Shown here: in pieces, positions 27,415 to 36,207 of the stretch
Layout of the letters: each line of letters opens with the position of its first letter
Position numbering within the stretch: the stretch's first letter is position 1
Source: Streptomyces cavernae
GTDB taxonomy: Bacteria; Actinomycetota; Actinomycetes; Streptomycetales; Streptomycetaceae
NCBI RefSeq assembly: GCF_004023625.1
Contig: NZ_RPDJ01000001.1
Coordinates: 372,001-436,000, forward strand
Direction of reading: 5' to 3'
Length of the DNA stretch: 64,000 nucleotides
The notes under the pieces: generated by a model
Databases searched by the model: none
Told to the model about the DNA's origin: nothing
What the model saw: only the letters and a program-made list of their open reading frames with translations
Program-made: the position numbers and the translations under genes

Positions 27415-28576
27415 CCAGCCACTGCCACTTCAGGAACCCTCGGATCAGCCAGATCAACCCCTGCTGGACGTACGGGACCTGCGGGTCTCCTTCCGCACCC
27501 GTACCGGCCCGGCCACGGCCGTCGACGGTCTCTCACTGTCGGTGGCCCCGGGCGAGATCCTCGGTGTGGTCGGCGAGTCCGGTTCGGGCAAGAGCGTGTC
27601 GATGCTGGCCGTACTGCGGTTGCTGACCAGCCCGAACGTCACCGTCACCGGCCAAGTGCTGTTCCGCGGCCGGGATCTTCTCGCCCTGACCGACAAGGAG
27701 ATGCGAGCGGTACGCGGCCGGGAGATCGCCATGGTCTTCCAGGACCCGATGACCGCCCTCACCCCCGTCTACACCGTGGGCTGGCAGATCGCCGAGCAGA
27801 TACGGGCCCACGAACCGGTTTCCCGGAAGGAGGCGCACGCCCGCGCCGTCACGTTGCTGTCCGATGTGGGCATCCCGGACGCGGCCTCCCGCGTGAAGGC
27901 CTACCCGCACGAGTTCTCCGGCGGTATGCGGCAGCGCGCGGTGATCGCGATGGCCCTCGCCTGCCGGCCCGCGCTGCTGATCGCCGACGAGCCGACCACG
28001 GCGCTGGACGTGACCATCCAGGCACAGATCCTCGACCTGATGCGAGACCTCAACGCCCGAGGCTCGGCGGTGGTGCTCATCACCCACGACATGGGGGTGG
28101 TGTCCGAAATCGCCCACCGGGTGCTGGTGATGTACGGGGGCCGGGTGGCCGAACAGGGCCCGCGCCGGGCGGTGTTCCACTCCCCGCGCCATCCCTACAC
28201 CTGGGGGCTGCTCGACTCGGTGCCCCGGGTCGGCGGTCCCCGGCTTCGACGGCTGCCCACGATCGCGGGGACGCCCGTGTCGCCGGACAGCCTGCCGGAC
28301 GGGTGTGCGTTCGCGCCGCGCTGCCGGCTGCGGCACGAGGGGTGCGAGGAACGCCCCGAACTCGCCGCATCCCCCGACGACGCGGCACACCATGACGCCT
28401 GTCGGCTGCCCGCCGGCGATCGGGCGGCGCTACGGCTCGGAGCACGGGCGCCGGCGGACGAAACGGCCACGGCGGGTGAGCCGGATCCGTCCGGTGAGGC
28501 GGATCAGTCGGGTGAGACGGACCCGTCCGGTGAGACGGACCCGGTGGACGAGGCAGACAGGGAGATGGCGCCGTGA
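27407..28576 (+). CDS. Peptide-type ABC transporter ATPase (DppD-like) with repetitive tail
   Basis: A 389-residue ATPase: Walker [15 protein letters not shown]-loop VFQDPMTAL, signature [12 protein letters not shown], Walker [14 protein letters not shown]-loop ITHDMGVV, and the oligopeptide C-terminal cluster-type motif [14 protein letters not shown]. After the normal end there is an acidic tail of about 50 residues with five hexapeptide units (G-E-x-D-x-S type). The tail is disordered by composition and not part of the usual family. It overlaps the next gene by 4 bp. Confidence 0.9.
   Translation: MPDQPLPLQEPSDQPDQPLLDVRDLRVSFRTRTGPATAVDGLSLSVAPGEILGVVGESGSGKSVSMLAVLRLLTSPNVTVTGQVLFRGRDLLALTDKEMRAVRGREIAMVFQDPMTALTPVYTVGWQIAEQIRAHEPVSRKEAHARAVTLLSDVGIPDAASRVKAYPHEFSGGMRQRAVIAMALACRPALLIADEPTTALDVTIQAQILDLMRDLNARGSAVVLITHDMGVVSEIAHRVLVMYGGRVAEQGPRRAVFHSPRHPYTWGLLDSVPRVGGPRLRRLPTIAGTPVSPDSLPDGCAFAPRCRLRHEGCEERPELAASPDDAAHHDACRLPAGDRAALRLGARAPADETATAGEPDPSGEADQSGETDPSGETDPVDEADREMAP
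28475..28564 (+). repeat. Five 18-bp tandem repeats in the DppD-like gene
   Basis: Units such as GGTGAGACGGACCCGTCC repeat five times with drift and encode [24 protein letters not shown] and D-E-A-D-R-E. The period is a multiple of three, so copy-number changes keep the frame. Confidence 0.85.
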
Positions 28577-29610
28577 CGGCTCACAACACGGTGGCGGACG
28601 CGGAGGCCACCCGGCCCCTCGGCGACGTGCTGCTGCGCGCCACGGACGTCTCCAAGCACTACGCCCTGCGGTCCGACGAGTTCACCCGACGCAGGAAGGT
28701 GCTGCGTGCCGTGGACGGGGTCTCGCTGGAAGTGCGCCGCGGGGAGACGCTCGGCGTCGTCGGCGAGTCGGGGTGCGGCAAGTCCACCCTGGGCCGCTGT
28801 CTGGTCCGGCTCACCGATGTCACCGGCGGCCGGGTCGAGTTCGACGGCCAGGACATCACCGCCCTGTCCGGACGCCGGCTGCGGCGGGTGCGGCCGGGTA
28901 TGCAGTTCGTCTTCCAGGACCCGCATGCCTCACTGAACCCCCGCCGCCGCGCCGGGGACATCGTGGCCGAGCCGCTGCTCATCCACGGCTGCGGGGACGC
29001 AGCCGCCGTCCGGCGCCGGGTCGCCGAACTGTTCGACGTGGTCGGGCTGGCCGCGGCGCATCTGGACCGCTATCCCCACGAGTTCTCAGGCGGCCAGCGC
29101 CAGCGCATCGGGATCGCCCGGGCGCTGGCCACCGACCCGAAGCTGATCGTCGCCGACGAACCGGTGTCCGCGCTGGACGTGTCGATCCAGGCCCAGGTGC
29201 TCAACCTGTTCGCCGACCTCCAGGACGAGTTCGCTCTCACGTATGTCTTCATCGCCCACGACCTGGGGGTGGTCCGGCACGTCTCGGACCGGATCGCGGT
29301 GATGTACCTGGGCGAGATCGTCGAACTCGCCGACACCGAGGGGCTGTACGAAAACCCCGCCCACCCCTACACACAGGCGCTGATGTCCGCGGTCCCGGAG
29401 ATCGACGACGGGTCCGACGGATCGGGAAGACCGTCCCGGGAGCGGATCGTCCTCACCGGCGAGGTCCCCAACCCGGCCGCCAAGCCGACCGGCTGCCCGT
29501 TCCACACCCGCTGCCCCTACGCCCGCGACCGCTGCGCGGAGGAACGCCCCCACCTCACCGCGACGGTCCCCGGCCGCTCGGTGGCCTGCCACTACCCGTT
29601 GACCGGCTGA
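28573..29610 (+). CDS. Peptide-type ABC transporter ATPase (DppF-like)
   Basis: A 345-residue ATPase with Walker [16 protein letters not shown]-loop [12 protein letters not shown], signature [15 protein letters not shown], Walker [14 protein letters not shown]-loop IAHDLGVV and the C-terminal [14 protein letters not shown]. It completes the Dpp-type importer and is the last gene of the operon started at 22775. The 225 bp to the next gene hold no recognisable gene. Confidence 0.9.
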   Translation: MTAHNTVADAEATRPLGDVLLRATDVSKHYALRSDEFTRRRKVLRAVDGVSLEVRRGETLGVVGESGCGKSTLGRCLVRLTDVTGGRVEFDGQDITALSGRRLRRVRPGMQFVFQDPHASLNPRRRAGDIVAEPLLIHGCGDAAAVRRRVAELFDVVGLAAAHLDRYPHEFSGGQRQRIGIARALATDPKLIVADEPVSALDVSIQAQVLNLFADLQDEFALTYVFIAHDLGVVRHVSDRIAVMYLGEIVELADTEGLYENPAHPYTQALMSAVPEIDDGSDGSGRPSRERIVLTGEVPNPAAKPTGCPFHTRCPYARDRCAEERPHLTATVPGRSVACHYPLTG

Positions 29611-29835
29611 CGTCTCGTACGAGCCGGCGACTGACCGGTGGTCCTCTCGCTGCGCGGCATTGACCAGTCGGCGTTCCGGACCGCCGGCCTTCGTTGTGCC
29701 GGTGCCGGTACCGCTCGTTGGTCGCCGCGCCGACCCGTCCCGCTGGTGGCTCACCGCTTACGTCTGCCCCATGCTGATGCTTGGCAGGAAGCTCACCGCG
29801 AAGGCGACGGCAGGTCGCCATGAAAGGACAGAGCA

Positions 29836-30453
29836 ATGACCACGCGTATGGGCAGGGTGACCTGCGACCTATCGATCTCCGTAGACGGGTACTCAGCCGG
29901 GCTCAACCAGAGCGAGCAGCGCCCGTTCGGTGACGACGGCGGCGACGGCTGGGGCGACAAGCTGCACGCCTGGATGACCGATACCGAGGAGAACCGGGCC
30001 GAGCTGGAGCGGATGACGGCGGCCACGGCATTCATCATGGGCCGCAACATGTTCGGTCCAGTGCGTGGAGAGTGGGATCGGCAGTGGAACGGCTGGTGGG
30101 GCGACAATCCGCCGTACCATGCCCCGGTCTTCGTGCTCACTCACCACCCGCGTGATCCGCAGCCGATGGACGGTGGCACCACGTTCCACTTCGTCACCGA
30201 CGGCATCGAATCCGCACTGAAAAGCGCGCGTGAAGCGGCTGGGGACGGCGCGGTCTCCGTCCAAGGCGGAGCGACCACCGTCAACCAGTACCTCGCCGCC
30301 GGCCTGATCGACGAGCTGCGGCTGCACATCGTGCCGATCACGCTCGGTGCCGGCACGCGGCTGTTCGACGGCGTTCCGTCGCTGAATCTCGAGCAGGCGG
30401 AGTCGCGAGCAGCGAGTTCGGTCACGCACCTGACCTATCGCGTGCTGTCCTGA
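29836..30453 (+). CDS. Dihydrofolate reductase-family protein (RibD C-terminal domain-like)
   Basis: A 205-residue protein of the DHFR/RibD-C fold: VTCDLSISVDGYSAG at the start, AFIMGRNMFGPVRGEW, PVFVLTHHPRDP, VQGGATTVNQYLAAGLIDEL and the end HLTYRVLS. This group includes riboflavin-type deaminase/reductase homologues and many uncharacterised stress proteins that bind NADPH. A GGACAGAGCA stretch precedes the ATG. It is a single-gene unit between the peptide importer and the nitroreductase. Confidence 0.85.
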   Translation: MTTRMGRVTCDLSISVDGYSAGLNQSEQRPFGDDGGDGWGDKLHAWMTDTEENRAELERMTAATAFIMGRNMFGPVRGEWDRQWNGWWGDNPPYHAPVFVLTHHPRDPQPMDGGTTFHFVTDGIESALKSAREAAGDGAVSVQGGATTVNQYLAAGLIDELRLHIVPITLGAGTRLFDGVPSLNLEQAESRAASSVTHLTYRVLS

Positions 30454-30612
30454 CACCGAAGATTGTGCGAGACCTCCCGGTCCCGTCGGGCGGACACTGG
30501 AACCAGCCCCTCGGGCTCGTATCGTCCGCGGTCCTGGCCGCGGCGCCGGCACGTACGACAAGCAGCCGTGGGGTACCCGGACACGTGGCGGCGGGGTGTG
30601 AAGGAGGATGCC

Positions 30613-31605
30613 ATGGCTCTGCGACAGATCGATGAGAGGACGGTGGCCGGCCTGGTGGCCGAGGCCGCCGCGGCCCCGTCCATGCACAACGCGCAGCCAT
30701 GGCGCTTCCGCTTCCTGACCGGCGAGCGTGTCCTTCAGCTGCGCGCCGACCCCGAGCGGGCCATGCCCCACTCCGACCCCGACAACCGGGCCCTGCACAT
30801 CGGCTGCGGGGCGGCACTGTTCAACCTGCGCGTCGCGGCCGCGCACGCGGACCTCGTCCCCGAGACGCGGCTGCTGCCGGAACCGCAGGACCCGCTGCTG
30901 CTCGCCGCCGTCCACCTGGCCGACCCCGCCGGGCGAGCGCGGGACGAGGACCTGGCGCGGCTGCACTCCGCCATCCGGCAGCGGCACACCAGCCGCCATC
31001 CGTTCGCCGAGAAGGACATCCCCGAAGACGTGCGGGCCGCCCTGGGGGCCGCTGCCGAGCGGGAAGGAGCCGAGCTGCTGTTTCCCGGTCTCTGGCACGC
31101 CGAGACAGTCCTCGACCTGATCCGCGACGCGGAAAGCCGCGACGCCCTCGACTCCGACGCCGGCGAGGACCTGCGTCGCTGGACCCGCCTCGGACCGGAG
31201 GCGGACACCGCCGTCGACGGCGTTCCCGAGTACGCCTTCGGCCCCCGCAAACGGGACGGCAAGGCTCCCGTACGGGACTTCGCCGGTCGTCGGCCGGTGG
31301 CCGACCGCGGCACCACCACCTTCGAGCGGACTCCGCACCTTGCCCTGCTCAGTACGCGCGGCGACGGCCCCGCCGACTGGCTGTGCGCCGGGCAGGCACT
31401 GGAACACGTCCTGCTGGAGGCCACCCTGGCCGACCTCGCCACCTCCCTGACCTCCCACGCCCTCGAGGATCGCGCGCTGCGGCTGCTGATCCGCGACCCC
31501 TCGTCGGGCACGGGCCAGGTGCAGATGGTGGTGCGGCTCGGTTACGGACCCCGGGGACCGGCCACCCCCCGCCGTCCGGTGGCAGACGTTCTCGACATCG
31601 TCTGA
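30613..31605 (+). CDS. Acg-family nitroreductase-fold protein
   Basis: A 330-residue protein with the family start AAAAPSMHNAQPWRFRF, RALHIGCGAALFNLRVA, RHTSRHPFAEKDIP and the late block LGYGPRGPATPRRPVADVL. Mycobacterial Acg (Rv2032) and relatives have this fold, bind FMN and are tied to hypoxia regulons. An AAGGAGG ribosome site decides the ATG at 30613, although the frame is open from 30463. It lies just upstream of nitrate genes, a grouping that recalls DosR-controlled loci. Confidence 0.85.
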   Translation: MALRQIDERTVAGLVAEAAAAPSMHNAQPWRFRFLTGERVLQLRADPERAMPHSDPDNRALHIGCGAALFNLRVAAAHADLVPETRLLPEPQDPLLLAAVHLADPAGRARDEDLARLHSAIRQRHTSRHPFAEKDIPEDVRAALGAAAEREGAELLFPGLWHAETVLDLIRDAESRDALDSDAGEDLRRWTRLGPEADTAVDGVPEYAFGPRKRDGKAPVRDFAGRRPVADRGTTTFERTPHLALLSTRGDGPADWLCAGQALEHVLLEATLADLATSLTSHALEDRALRLLIRDPSSGTGQVQMVVRLGYGPRGPATPRRPVADVLDIV

Positions 31606-31671
31606 CCGGGCCCGGGACTGGAACACCAGGCCATCGTCTCTGTGGCTGGGGCGGGGGAGAGAGGGCAACCG

Positions 31672-31834
31672 CCCCTGCCCTTCGGGTCCCTGGGCCCCTT
31701 CGGGCTCGCGGACGGCCGATCGCAACCGTTGTTTCACGGGAGCCACGCGGGCAAACCGGTACGGGTGGCTGTGTGGAGGGACGGCCGGTCCGAACCGGGG
31801 GGACCGTCTGCCGGTCGATAGGGCCTCATGGCCC
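31672..31834. promoter_or_regulatory. G/C palindromes upstream of narK, DosR/OsdR-like
   Basis: In the 352-bp gap before narK three elements have the GGGxCC-centre-GGxCCC layout: CCTGCCCTTCGGGTCCC (31674-31690), GGGCCCCTTCGGGCTC (31692-31707) and GGGCCTCATGGCCC (31821-31834). DosR/DevR-type response regulators bind palindromes of GGGACT/AGTCCC kind in genes of hypoxia and nitrate metabolism. The resemblance is partial; GC-rich DNA yields such strings by chance. Confidence 0.3.
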
Positions 31835-31957
31835 ATGCCGCCCGTGATCCCCGGTGCGGACAGTGGTGACGGGACGCCGTTCCGCAGGCAGGGGACCTGT
31901 GGTGCCGAGCGATCTCGGTGGCGCAGTACCACCACGGAGACGAAAGGGACGGACACC

Positions 31958-33241
31958 ATGGTCCAGCCGATGAAGTCGAAGAACGGCAGCTCACCGTCGG
32001 ATGCCCCGGTGTCCGGCCGTGCATGGCTGATGCTGGCCCTGGCCACGATCGGCTTCGCCGTGAACTTCTGGGCGTGGGCCCTGCTCAGCCCGCTCGGCCC
32101 CCGGTTCAAGGACAGCCTCGACCTCTCGTCGTTCGAGCAGTCGCTGCTGGTCGCGGTGCCGGTCGTGGTCGGCTCCCTGGGCCGCATACCGGTGGGCGCG
32201 CTGACCGACCGGTTCGGCGGACGGGTCATGTTCCCGATCGTGTCGGCGGCCACCATCGTGCCGGTCCTCTACCTCGGCCTGGCCGGACACTCCTCCCTCG
32301 TAGGCCTGCTGTTGGGTGGGTTCTTCCTGGGCATCGGCGGCACCGCCTTCGCCGTCGGCGTCCCGCTCGTCAGCGCCTGGTTCCCGCCCGAGCGGCGAGG
32401 ACTCGCCATCGGCGTCTTCGGCGCCGGCATGGGCGGCACCGCGATCAGCGCCCTGACCACCGTGAAGTTGGTCGACGCGAACAGCATGTCCACCCCCTTC
32501 CTGATCACCGCAGCAGTGCTGGCCGTGTACGCGGTGGCCGCCGCACTGCTGCTGCGTGATGCACCCGGCCGGACCGTCCCGACCGAGCCGCTGCCCCGAC
32601 GGCTGGCTGCCACCGCCCGTCTCGGCATCACCTGGCAGGCGTCCGCCCTGTACGCGGTCGCGTTCGGGGGCTATGTCGCCTTCTCCGTCTACCTGCCCAC
32701 CTACCTCAAGACCGGCTACGGCCTGACCCAGGCCGATGCCGCGAACCGGATGGCCGGGTTCGTGCTGCTGGCCGTGGCGATGCGCCCGGTGGGCGGCTGG
32801 CTGTCGGACCGCGTGGGGCCGGTCCGGGTGCTGGCCGGCTCGCTGGCCGTGGTCGTGGCGGGGGCAGTAACCCAGTCCTTCACTCCCGAGCTGGCGCCCG
32901 TGGGCACCATCGCCTTCCTGGCCATGGCCGCCGCGCTCGGTGCGGGCAGCGGCGCGACCTTCGCCCTGGTGGCCCTGCTGACCCCGGCCAACCAGGTCGG
33001 CACCGTCACCGGAGTGGTCGGTGCCGCGGGCGGCCTCGGCGGCTTCCTGCCGCCCCTGGTCATGGGCTCGCTCTACGGCGGGTACGGGACGTATGCGGCC
33101 GGCCTCGCCCTGCTCGCGATCGTGGCCGCCGCCGCGCTGGCCTACACCCTCACCGGTGTCCGCGCCGCGGTAGGAGGCGGCGAGCGCAAGCCGCGCACGG
33201 GCCACCGGCGCCAGCACCGCGCCGCGGGCACCACCGCGTAA
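31958..33241 (+). CDS. narK: Nitrate/nitrite transporter (NarK, MFS)
   Basis: A 427-residue MFS protein with twelve predicted membrane helices. It has the nitrate-porter glycine-rich signatures: GFFLGIGGTAFAVGVPLVSA with WFPPERRGLAIGVFGAGMGG in the N-half and GVVGAAGGLGGFLPP in the C-half. The substrate-binding Arg is likely in LGRIPVGALTDRFGG. ATG at 31958 follows AAAGGGAC. It should bring nitrate in and nitrite out for the downstream nitrate reductase, which is broken here, so it may now serve assimilation or be a leftover. Confidence 0.88.
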   Translation: MVQPMKSKNGSSPSDAPVSGRAWLMLALATIGFAVNFWAWALLSPLGPRFKDSLDLSSFEQSLLVAVPVVVGSLGRIPVGALTDRFGGRVMFPIVSAATIVPVLYLGLAGHSSLVGLLLGGFFLGIGGTAFAVGVPLVSAWFPPERRGLAIGVFGAGMGGTAISALTTVKLVDANSMSTPFLITAAVLAVYAVAAALLLRDAPGRTVPTEPLPRRLAATARLGITWQASALYAVAFGGYVAFSVYLPTYLKTGYGLTQADAANRMAGFVLLAVAMRPVGGWLSDRVGPVRVLAGSLAVVVAGAVTQSFTPELAPVGTIAFLAMAAALGAGSGATFALVALLTPANQVGTVTGVVGAAGGLGGFLPPLVMGSLYGGYGTYAAGLALLAIVAAAALAYTLTGVRAAVGGGERKPRTGHRRQHRAAGTTA

Positions 33242-33272
33242 GGGCGCGGGCACCACTCCGTACTCCCGCAAA

Positions 33273-33308
33273 TCCCGTACTCCCGCTCACTCGAGCGGGA
33301 GTACGGGG
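33273..33308 (+). terminator. Hairpin terminator after narK
   Basis: Arms CCCGTACTCCCGCT (33274-33287) and AGCGGGAGTACGGG (33294-33307) pair perfectly around CACTCG, 32 bp after the narK stop. A second partial copy of the arm occurs just upstream. Confidence 0.85.
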
Positions 33309-33498
33309 CTTTGCAGACGCGGGCATGACGGAGCGGTGCCGGGGTAACCGCCCCGTGCACAAGCGCGATCTTCACCAAGCCCCATGTTGGTCGTGGTGTG
33401 GCTGTTGACCTTCCGGGGGACGGCGGTCGTAGAGTCGATTGCGGCCGGAACCGATCACAATTCGAACGGGCCCGTGGCGCCCGGGGCGGAGTGGCACG

Positions 33499-33955
33499 GT
33501 GAGCACGGAGACCAGCCGGGAACAGACGCGGGCGGGCCTGGACAGCGATCTGGCGGAGGCTCTGGTGCGCAGCCGCCGGTTCTTCACCAGGGCGGAGGTC
33601 TCCGACGATCTTCGCAGCCTTCACAGGAAGGGTGGCCGCCAGGCGGACGAGTTCTACCGGGAACGCTGGTCGCACGACAAGGTGGTGCGCTCCACCCACG
33701 GGGTGAACTGCACCGGCTCGTGCTCGTGGAAGGTGTACGTCAAGGACGGCATCATCACCTGGGAGGCGCAGCAGACCGACTACCCCTCGGTCGGCCCGGA
33801 CCGCCCCGAGTACGAGCCGCGCGGCTGCCCGCGCGGGGCGGCCTTCTCCTGGTACACCTACTCGCCGACCCGCGTGCGCTACCCGTACGTACGCGGCGTA
33901 CTGCTCCAGATGTACCGCGAGGCCAAGGCCCGCCTCGGCGACCCGGTGGCGGGCA
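33499..33955 (+). pseudogene. narG: narG 5' remnant (nitrate reductase alpha subunit, about 150 of 1230 residues)
   Basis: From GTG at 33499 the frame encodes the conserved start of NarG: RFFTRAEVSDD, RERWSHDKVVRSTHGVNCTG with the Fe-S ligand pattern H-x3-C-x3-C, WKVYVKDGIITWEAQQTDYP and RGCPRGAAFSWYTYSPTRVR. At about 33950 the similarity ends in RLGDPVAGTLS and the DNA continues as narJ in another frame. More than 1000 residues, including the molybdopterin domains, are gone, so no nitrate reductase can be made from this locus. Confidence 0.9.
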
Positions 33956-34574
33956 CTCTCTCGCCTGGCAGGCACAGTCCCTGCTGCTCGCCTACCCCGA
34001 CGACCAGCTCCCGCCCCGCCTGGCCCTGGCCCGCCGGGCCGCCGCAGCACTGCCCCCCGAGATCCGGGAACCCCTGCTCCGCTTCACCGGACACGCGGAC
34101 CGCACCACCGTCGACGACCTGGCGGCGGCCTACGTGGAAACCTTCGACCACCGCAAACGCTGCTGCCCGTATCTGACGTACTACGCCCACGGCGACACCA
34201 GAAAGCGTGGCATCGCCCTGCTGCGGCTGAAGCAGACGTACGCCAGAGCCGGCTGGCGCCTGAGCGACGACGAGCTGCCCGACCACCTCGCCGTCGTCCT
34301 GGAGTTCGCCGGCGCCGAACCGATCGCCGGGTACCGGTTGCTCAACGAGCACCGCGCCGGTCTGGAGCTGCTGCGTCTGTCCCTGCACGACGGCAACTCG
34401 CCCTGGGCGCACGTGCTGGGATCCGTCTCGGCCACCCTGCCCGCCCTCGCGGGCGACGATCGGGAAGCCGTGGCCCGCCTCGCCGCCCAGGGCCCGCCCG
34501 AGGAGCAGGTCGGTCTCGACCCCTACACGCCGCCGCAGTACATGCCCGCCCCGCCCGCTGGAGGCCCCCGATGA
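33956..34574 (+). pseudogene. narJ: narJ lacking its start (nitrate reductase assembly chaperone)
   Basis: The frame reads LAWQAQSLLLAYPDDQLPP, YVETFDHRKRCCPYLTYYAH and LSDDELPDHLAVVLEFAG, which is NarJ apart from roughly the first 25 residues and the start codon. Upstream it joins narG sequence in a different frame. The remaining 200 or so codons are intact with good codon use and end in a 4-bp overlap with narI, so the break looks recent. An internal start could give a short product, but its client NarG is missing. Confidence 0.85.
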
Positions 34575-35338
34575 CCGCACCGGAGCAGCACGTCACTGTG
34601 GCGGTGGAGGCCGGCACCGGCGGCATCCTCCTCTGGGTCGTCCTGCCCTACCTCGCGCTCGCGGTCTTCGTGCTCGGCCACATCTGGCGGTACCGCTACG
34701 ACAAGTTCGGCTGGACGACCCGCTCCTCCCAGCTCTACGAGAGGCGGCTGCTGCGCATCGGCAGCCCGCTGTTCCACTTCGGCATCCTCGTCGTGCTGAT
34801 CGGCCACATCGGCGGACTGGTCATTCCCGAGAGCTGGACCGAAGCCGCAGGTATCGGCGAGGACGCCTACCACGTCGCCGCCGTCGTCCTCGGTACCATC
34901 GCGGGCGTCGCCACCGTGGGCGGACTGGCCATCCTGATCTACCGGCGCCGCACCGTCGGCCCGGTCTTCTCGGCCACCACCGTCAACGACAAGGCCATGT
35001 ACGTCTCGCTGACCCTGACCGTAGGGCTGGGGCTGGCCGCCACCGTGGCCGCGAATGTCGTCGGCGGCGGCTACAACTACCGCGAGACGATCTCGCCGTG
35101 GTTCCGCTCGATCTTCTACCTCCAGCCCGACCCCGACCTGATGACCGGCACCCCGATCCTGTTCCAGCTCCACGCCCTCAGCGCGCTCCTGCTCTTCGCG
35201 TTCTGGCCCTTCACCCGACTCGTGCACATGCTCACCGCACCCCTCGGCTATCTGACCCGCCCCTACATCGTCTACCGCAGCCGCGACACCCGGCTCGGCG
35301 CCCGGACTCCGCGACGCGGCTGGGAACGCACCGGCTGA
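34571..35338 (+). CDS. narI: Respiratory nitrate reductase gamma subunit (NarI, cytochrome b)
   Basis: A 255-residue membrane protein with about five helices (LLWVVLPYLALAVFVLGHIW, FHFGILVVLIGHIGGLVI, FQLHALSALLLFAFWPFTRL and others), His residues for the two b hemes, and LVHMLTAPLGYLTRPYIVYR at the end. NarI normally passes quinol electrons to NarH. Here narH is absent and narG is truncated, so this intact gene is orphaned. ATG at 34571 overlaps the narJ stop. Confidence 0.9.
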   Translation: MTAPEQHVTVAVEAGTGGILLWVVLPYLALAVFVLGHIWRYRYDKFGWTTRSSQLYERRLLRIGSPLFHFGILVVLIGHIGGLVIPESWTEAAGIGEDAYHVAAVVLGTIAGVATVGGLAILIYRRRTVGPVFSATTVNDKAMYVSLTLTVGLGLAATVAANVVGGGYNYRETISPWFRSIFYLQPDPDLMTGTPILFQLHALSALLLFAFWPFTRLVHMLTAPLGYLTRPYIVYRSRDTRLGARTPRRGWERTG

Positions 35339-35439
35339 CCGGCGCGGCCGGTCCGTGTCGGGAACCACACCGAACGTTCGAGCCACTACGGCAGCTGAAA
35401 CACTGACCGGCTGCGACCACTGACCTCGGAATCAATCCT

Positions 35440-35524
35440 CTAGAAGACTGCTGAAAATCTTGTCGAGGGGCTGTCCGGCCGCAGGCCGGGCGGCCCCTCG
35501 ACAAGATTTTCAGCAGTCTTCTAG
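35440..35524. repeat. 85-bp near-perfect inverted repeat between narI and the response regulator
   Basis: Arms of 32 bp (35440-35471 and 35493-35524) are exactly complementary, starting CTAGAAGACTGCTGAAAATC. The central 21 bases contain a second hairpin, CCGGCC-GCA-GGCCGG. The right arm includes the stop codon of the minus-strand response regulator. It can act as a terminator for both converging units, yet it is longer than usual and has AT-rich ends, which also fits a palindromic miniature element. Confidence 0.85.
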
Positions 35525-36207
35525 GCGCCCCCGCCGGGGGCGATCAGCCCCGTCTCGTAGGCGAAGACGACGGCCTGGACGCGGTCGCGCAGGTCCAGCT
35601 TCGACAGGATGCGGCCGACGTGGCTCTTGACCGTGGTCGGGCTGAGGAACAGCCGGGAGGCCAGTTCGGCATTACTGAGGCCCGTCGCGAGGAGGCGGAG
35701 CACCTCGAGCTCGCGCGGGGTCAGGCCGGACAGATCGCGGTGCGGGGCGATGGTCCGCGGTTCGTCCTGATGGGCGAAGCGCTCGATCAGCCGACGAGTG
35801 ATCGTGGGCGCGAGGAGAGCGTCGCCGGTCCGCACCAGGCGTAAGGCGGAGACCAGATGCTCGGGGGTTACGTCCTTGAGCAGGAAGCCGCTGGCGCCGG
35901 CCGTGAGCGCGGCGTAGACGTAGTGGTCGAGGTCGTATGTGGTGAGGATGATGACCCGTGTTCCGGCCGGGCCGGCGTCGCCGATGATGCGCCTGGTTGC
36001 CTCGATGCCGTCCATCTCCGGCATCCGGATGTCCATGAGGACGACGTCGGGCCGCGTACGGCGAACCGCTGCGACAGCCTCGGCCCCGTCGGCGGCCTCG
36101 GCCGTCACCTCGATGCCGTCCGCGGCCAGGATCATCTTGAAACCGGTGCGTACGAGGGCTTGATCGTCGGCGATGACGGCGCGCAGAGGTGGCCGGTCCG
36201 CGGTCAT
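35521..36207 (-). CDS. NarL/FixJ-family response regulator
   Basis: A 228-residue regulator: receiver domain (residues 1-125) with acidic pair ADD at 13-15, phospho-acceptor Asp59 in VVLMDIRMPEMDG, Thr in ILTTYD and Lys in FLLKDVTPEH; then a LuxR-type HTH (LTPRELEVLRLLATGLSN, LFLSPTTVKSHVGRILSKL). It overlaps the kinase gene by 4 bp and forms a two-component system with it. The divergent ABC exporter about 1.5 kb away is the likely target. Confidence 0.92.
   Translation of the reverse strand: MTADRPPLRAVIADDQALVRTGFKMILAADGIEVTAEAADGAEAVAAVRRTRPDVVLMDIRMPEMDGIEATRRIIGDAGPAGTRVIILTTYDLDHYVYAALTAGASGFLLKDVTPEHLVSALRLVRTGDALLAPTITRRLIERFAHQDEPRTIAPHRDLSGLTPRELEVLRLLATGLSNAELASRLFLSPTTVKSHVGRILSKLDLRDRVQAVVFAYETGLIAPGGGA

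Noticed and set aside
29893-32256. 787-residue minus-strand open frame
   Set aside because: It runs antisense through the DHFR-like and nitroreductase genes and has no family features.
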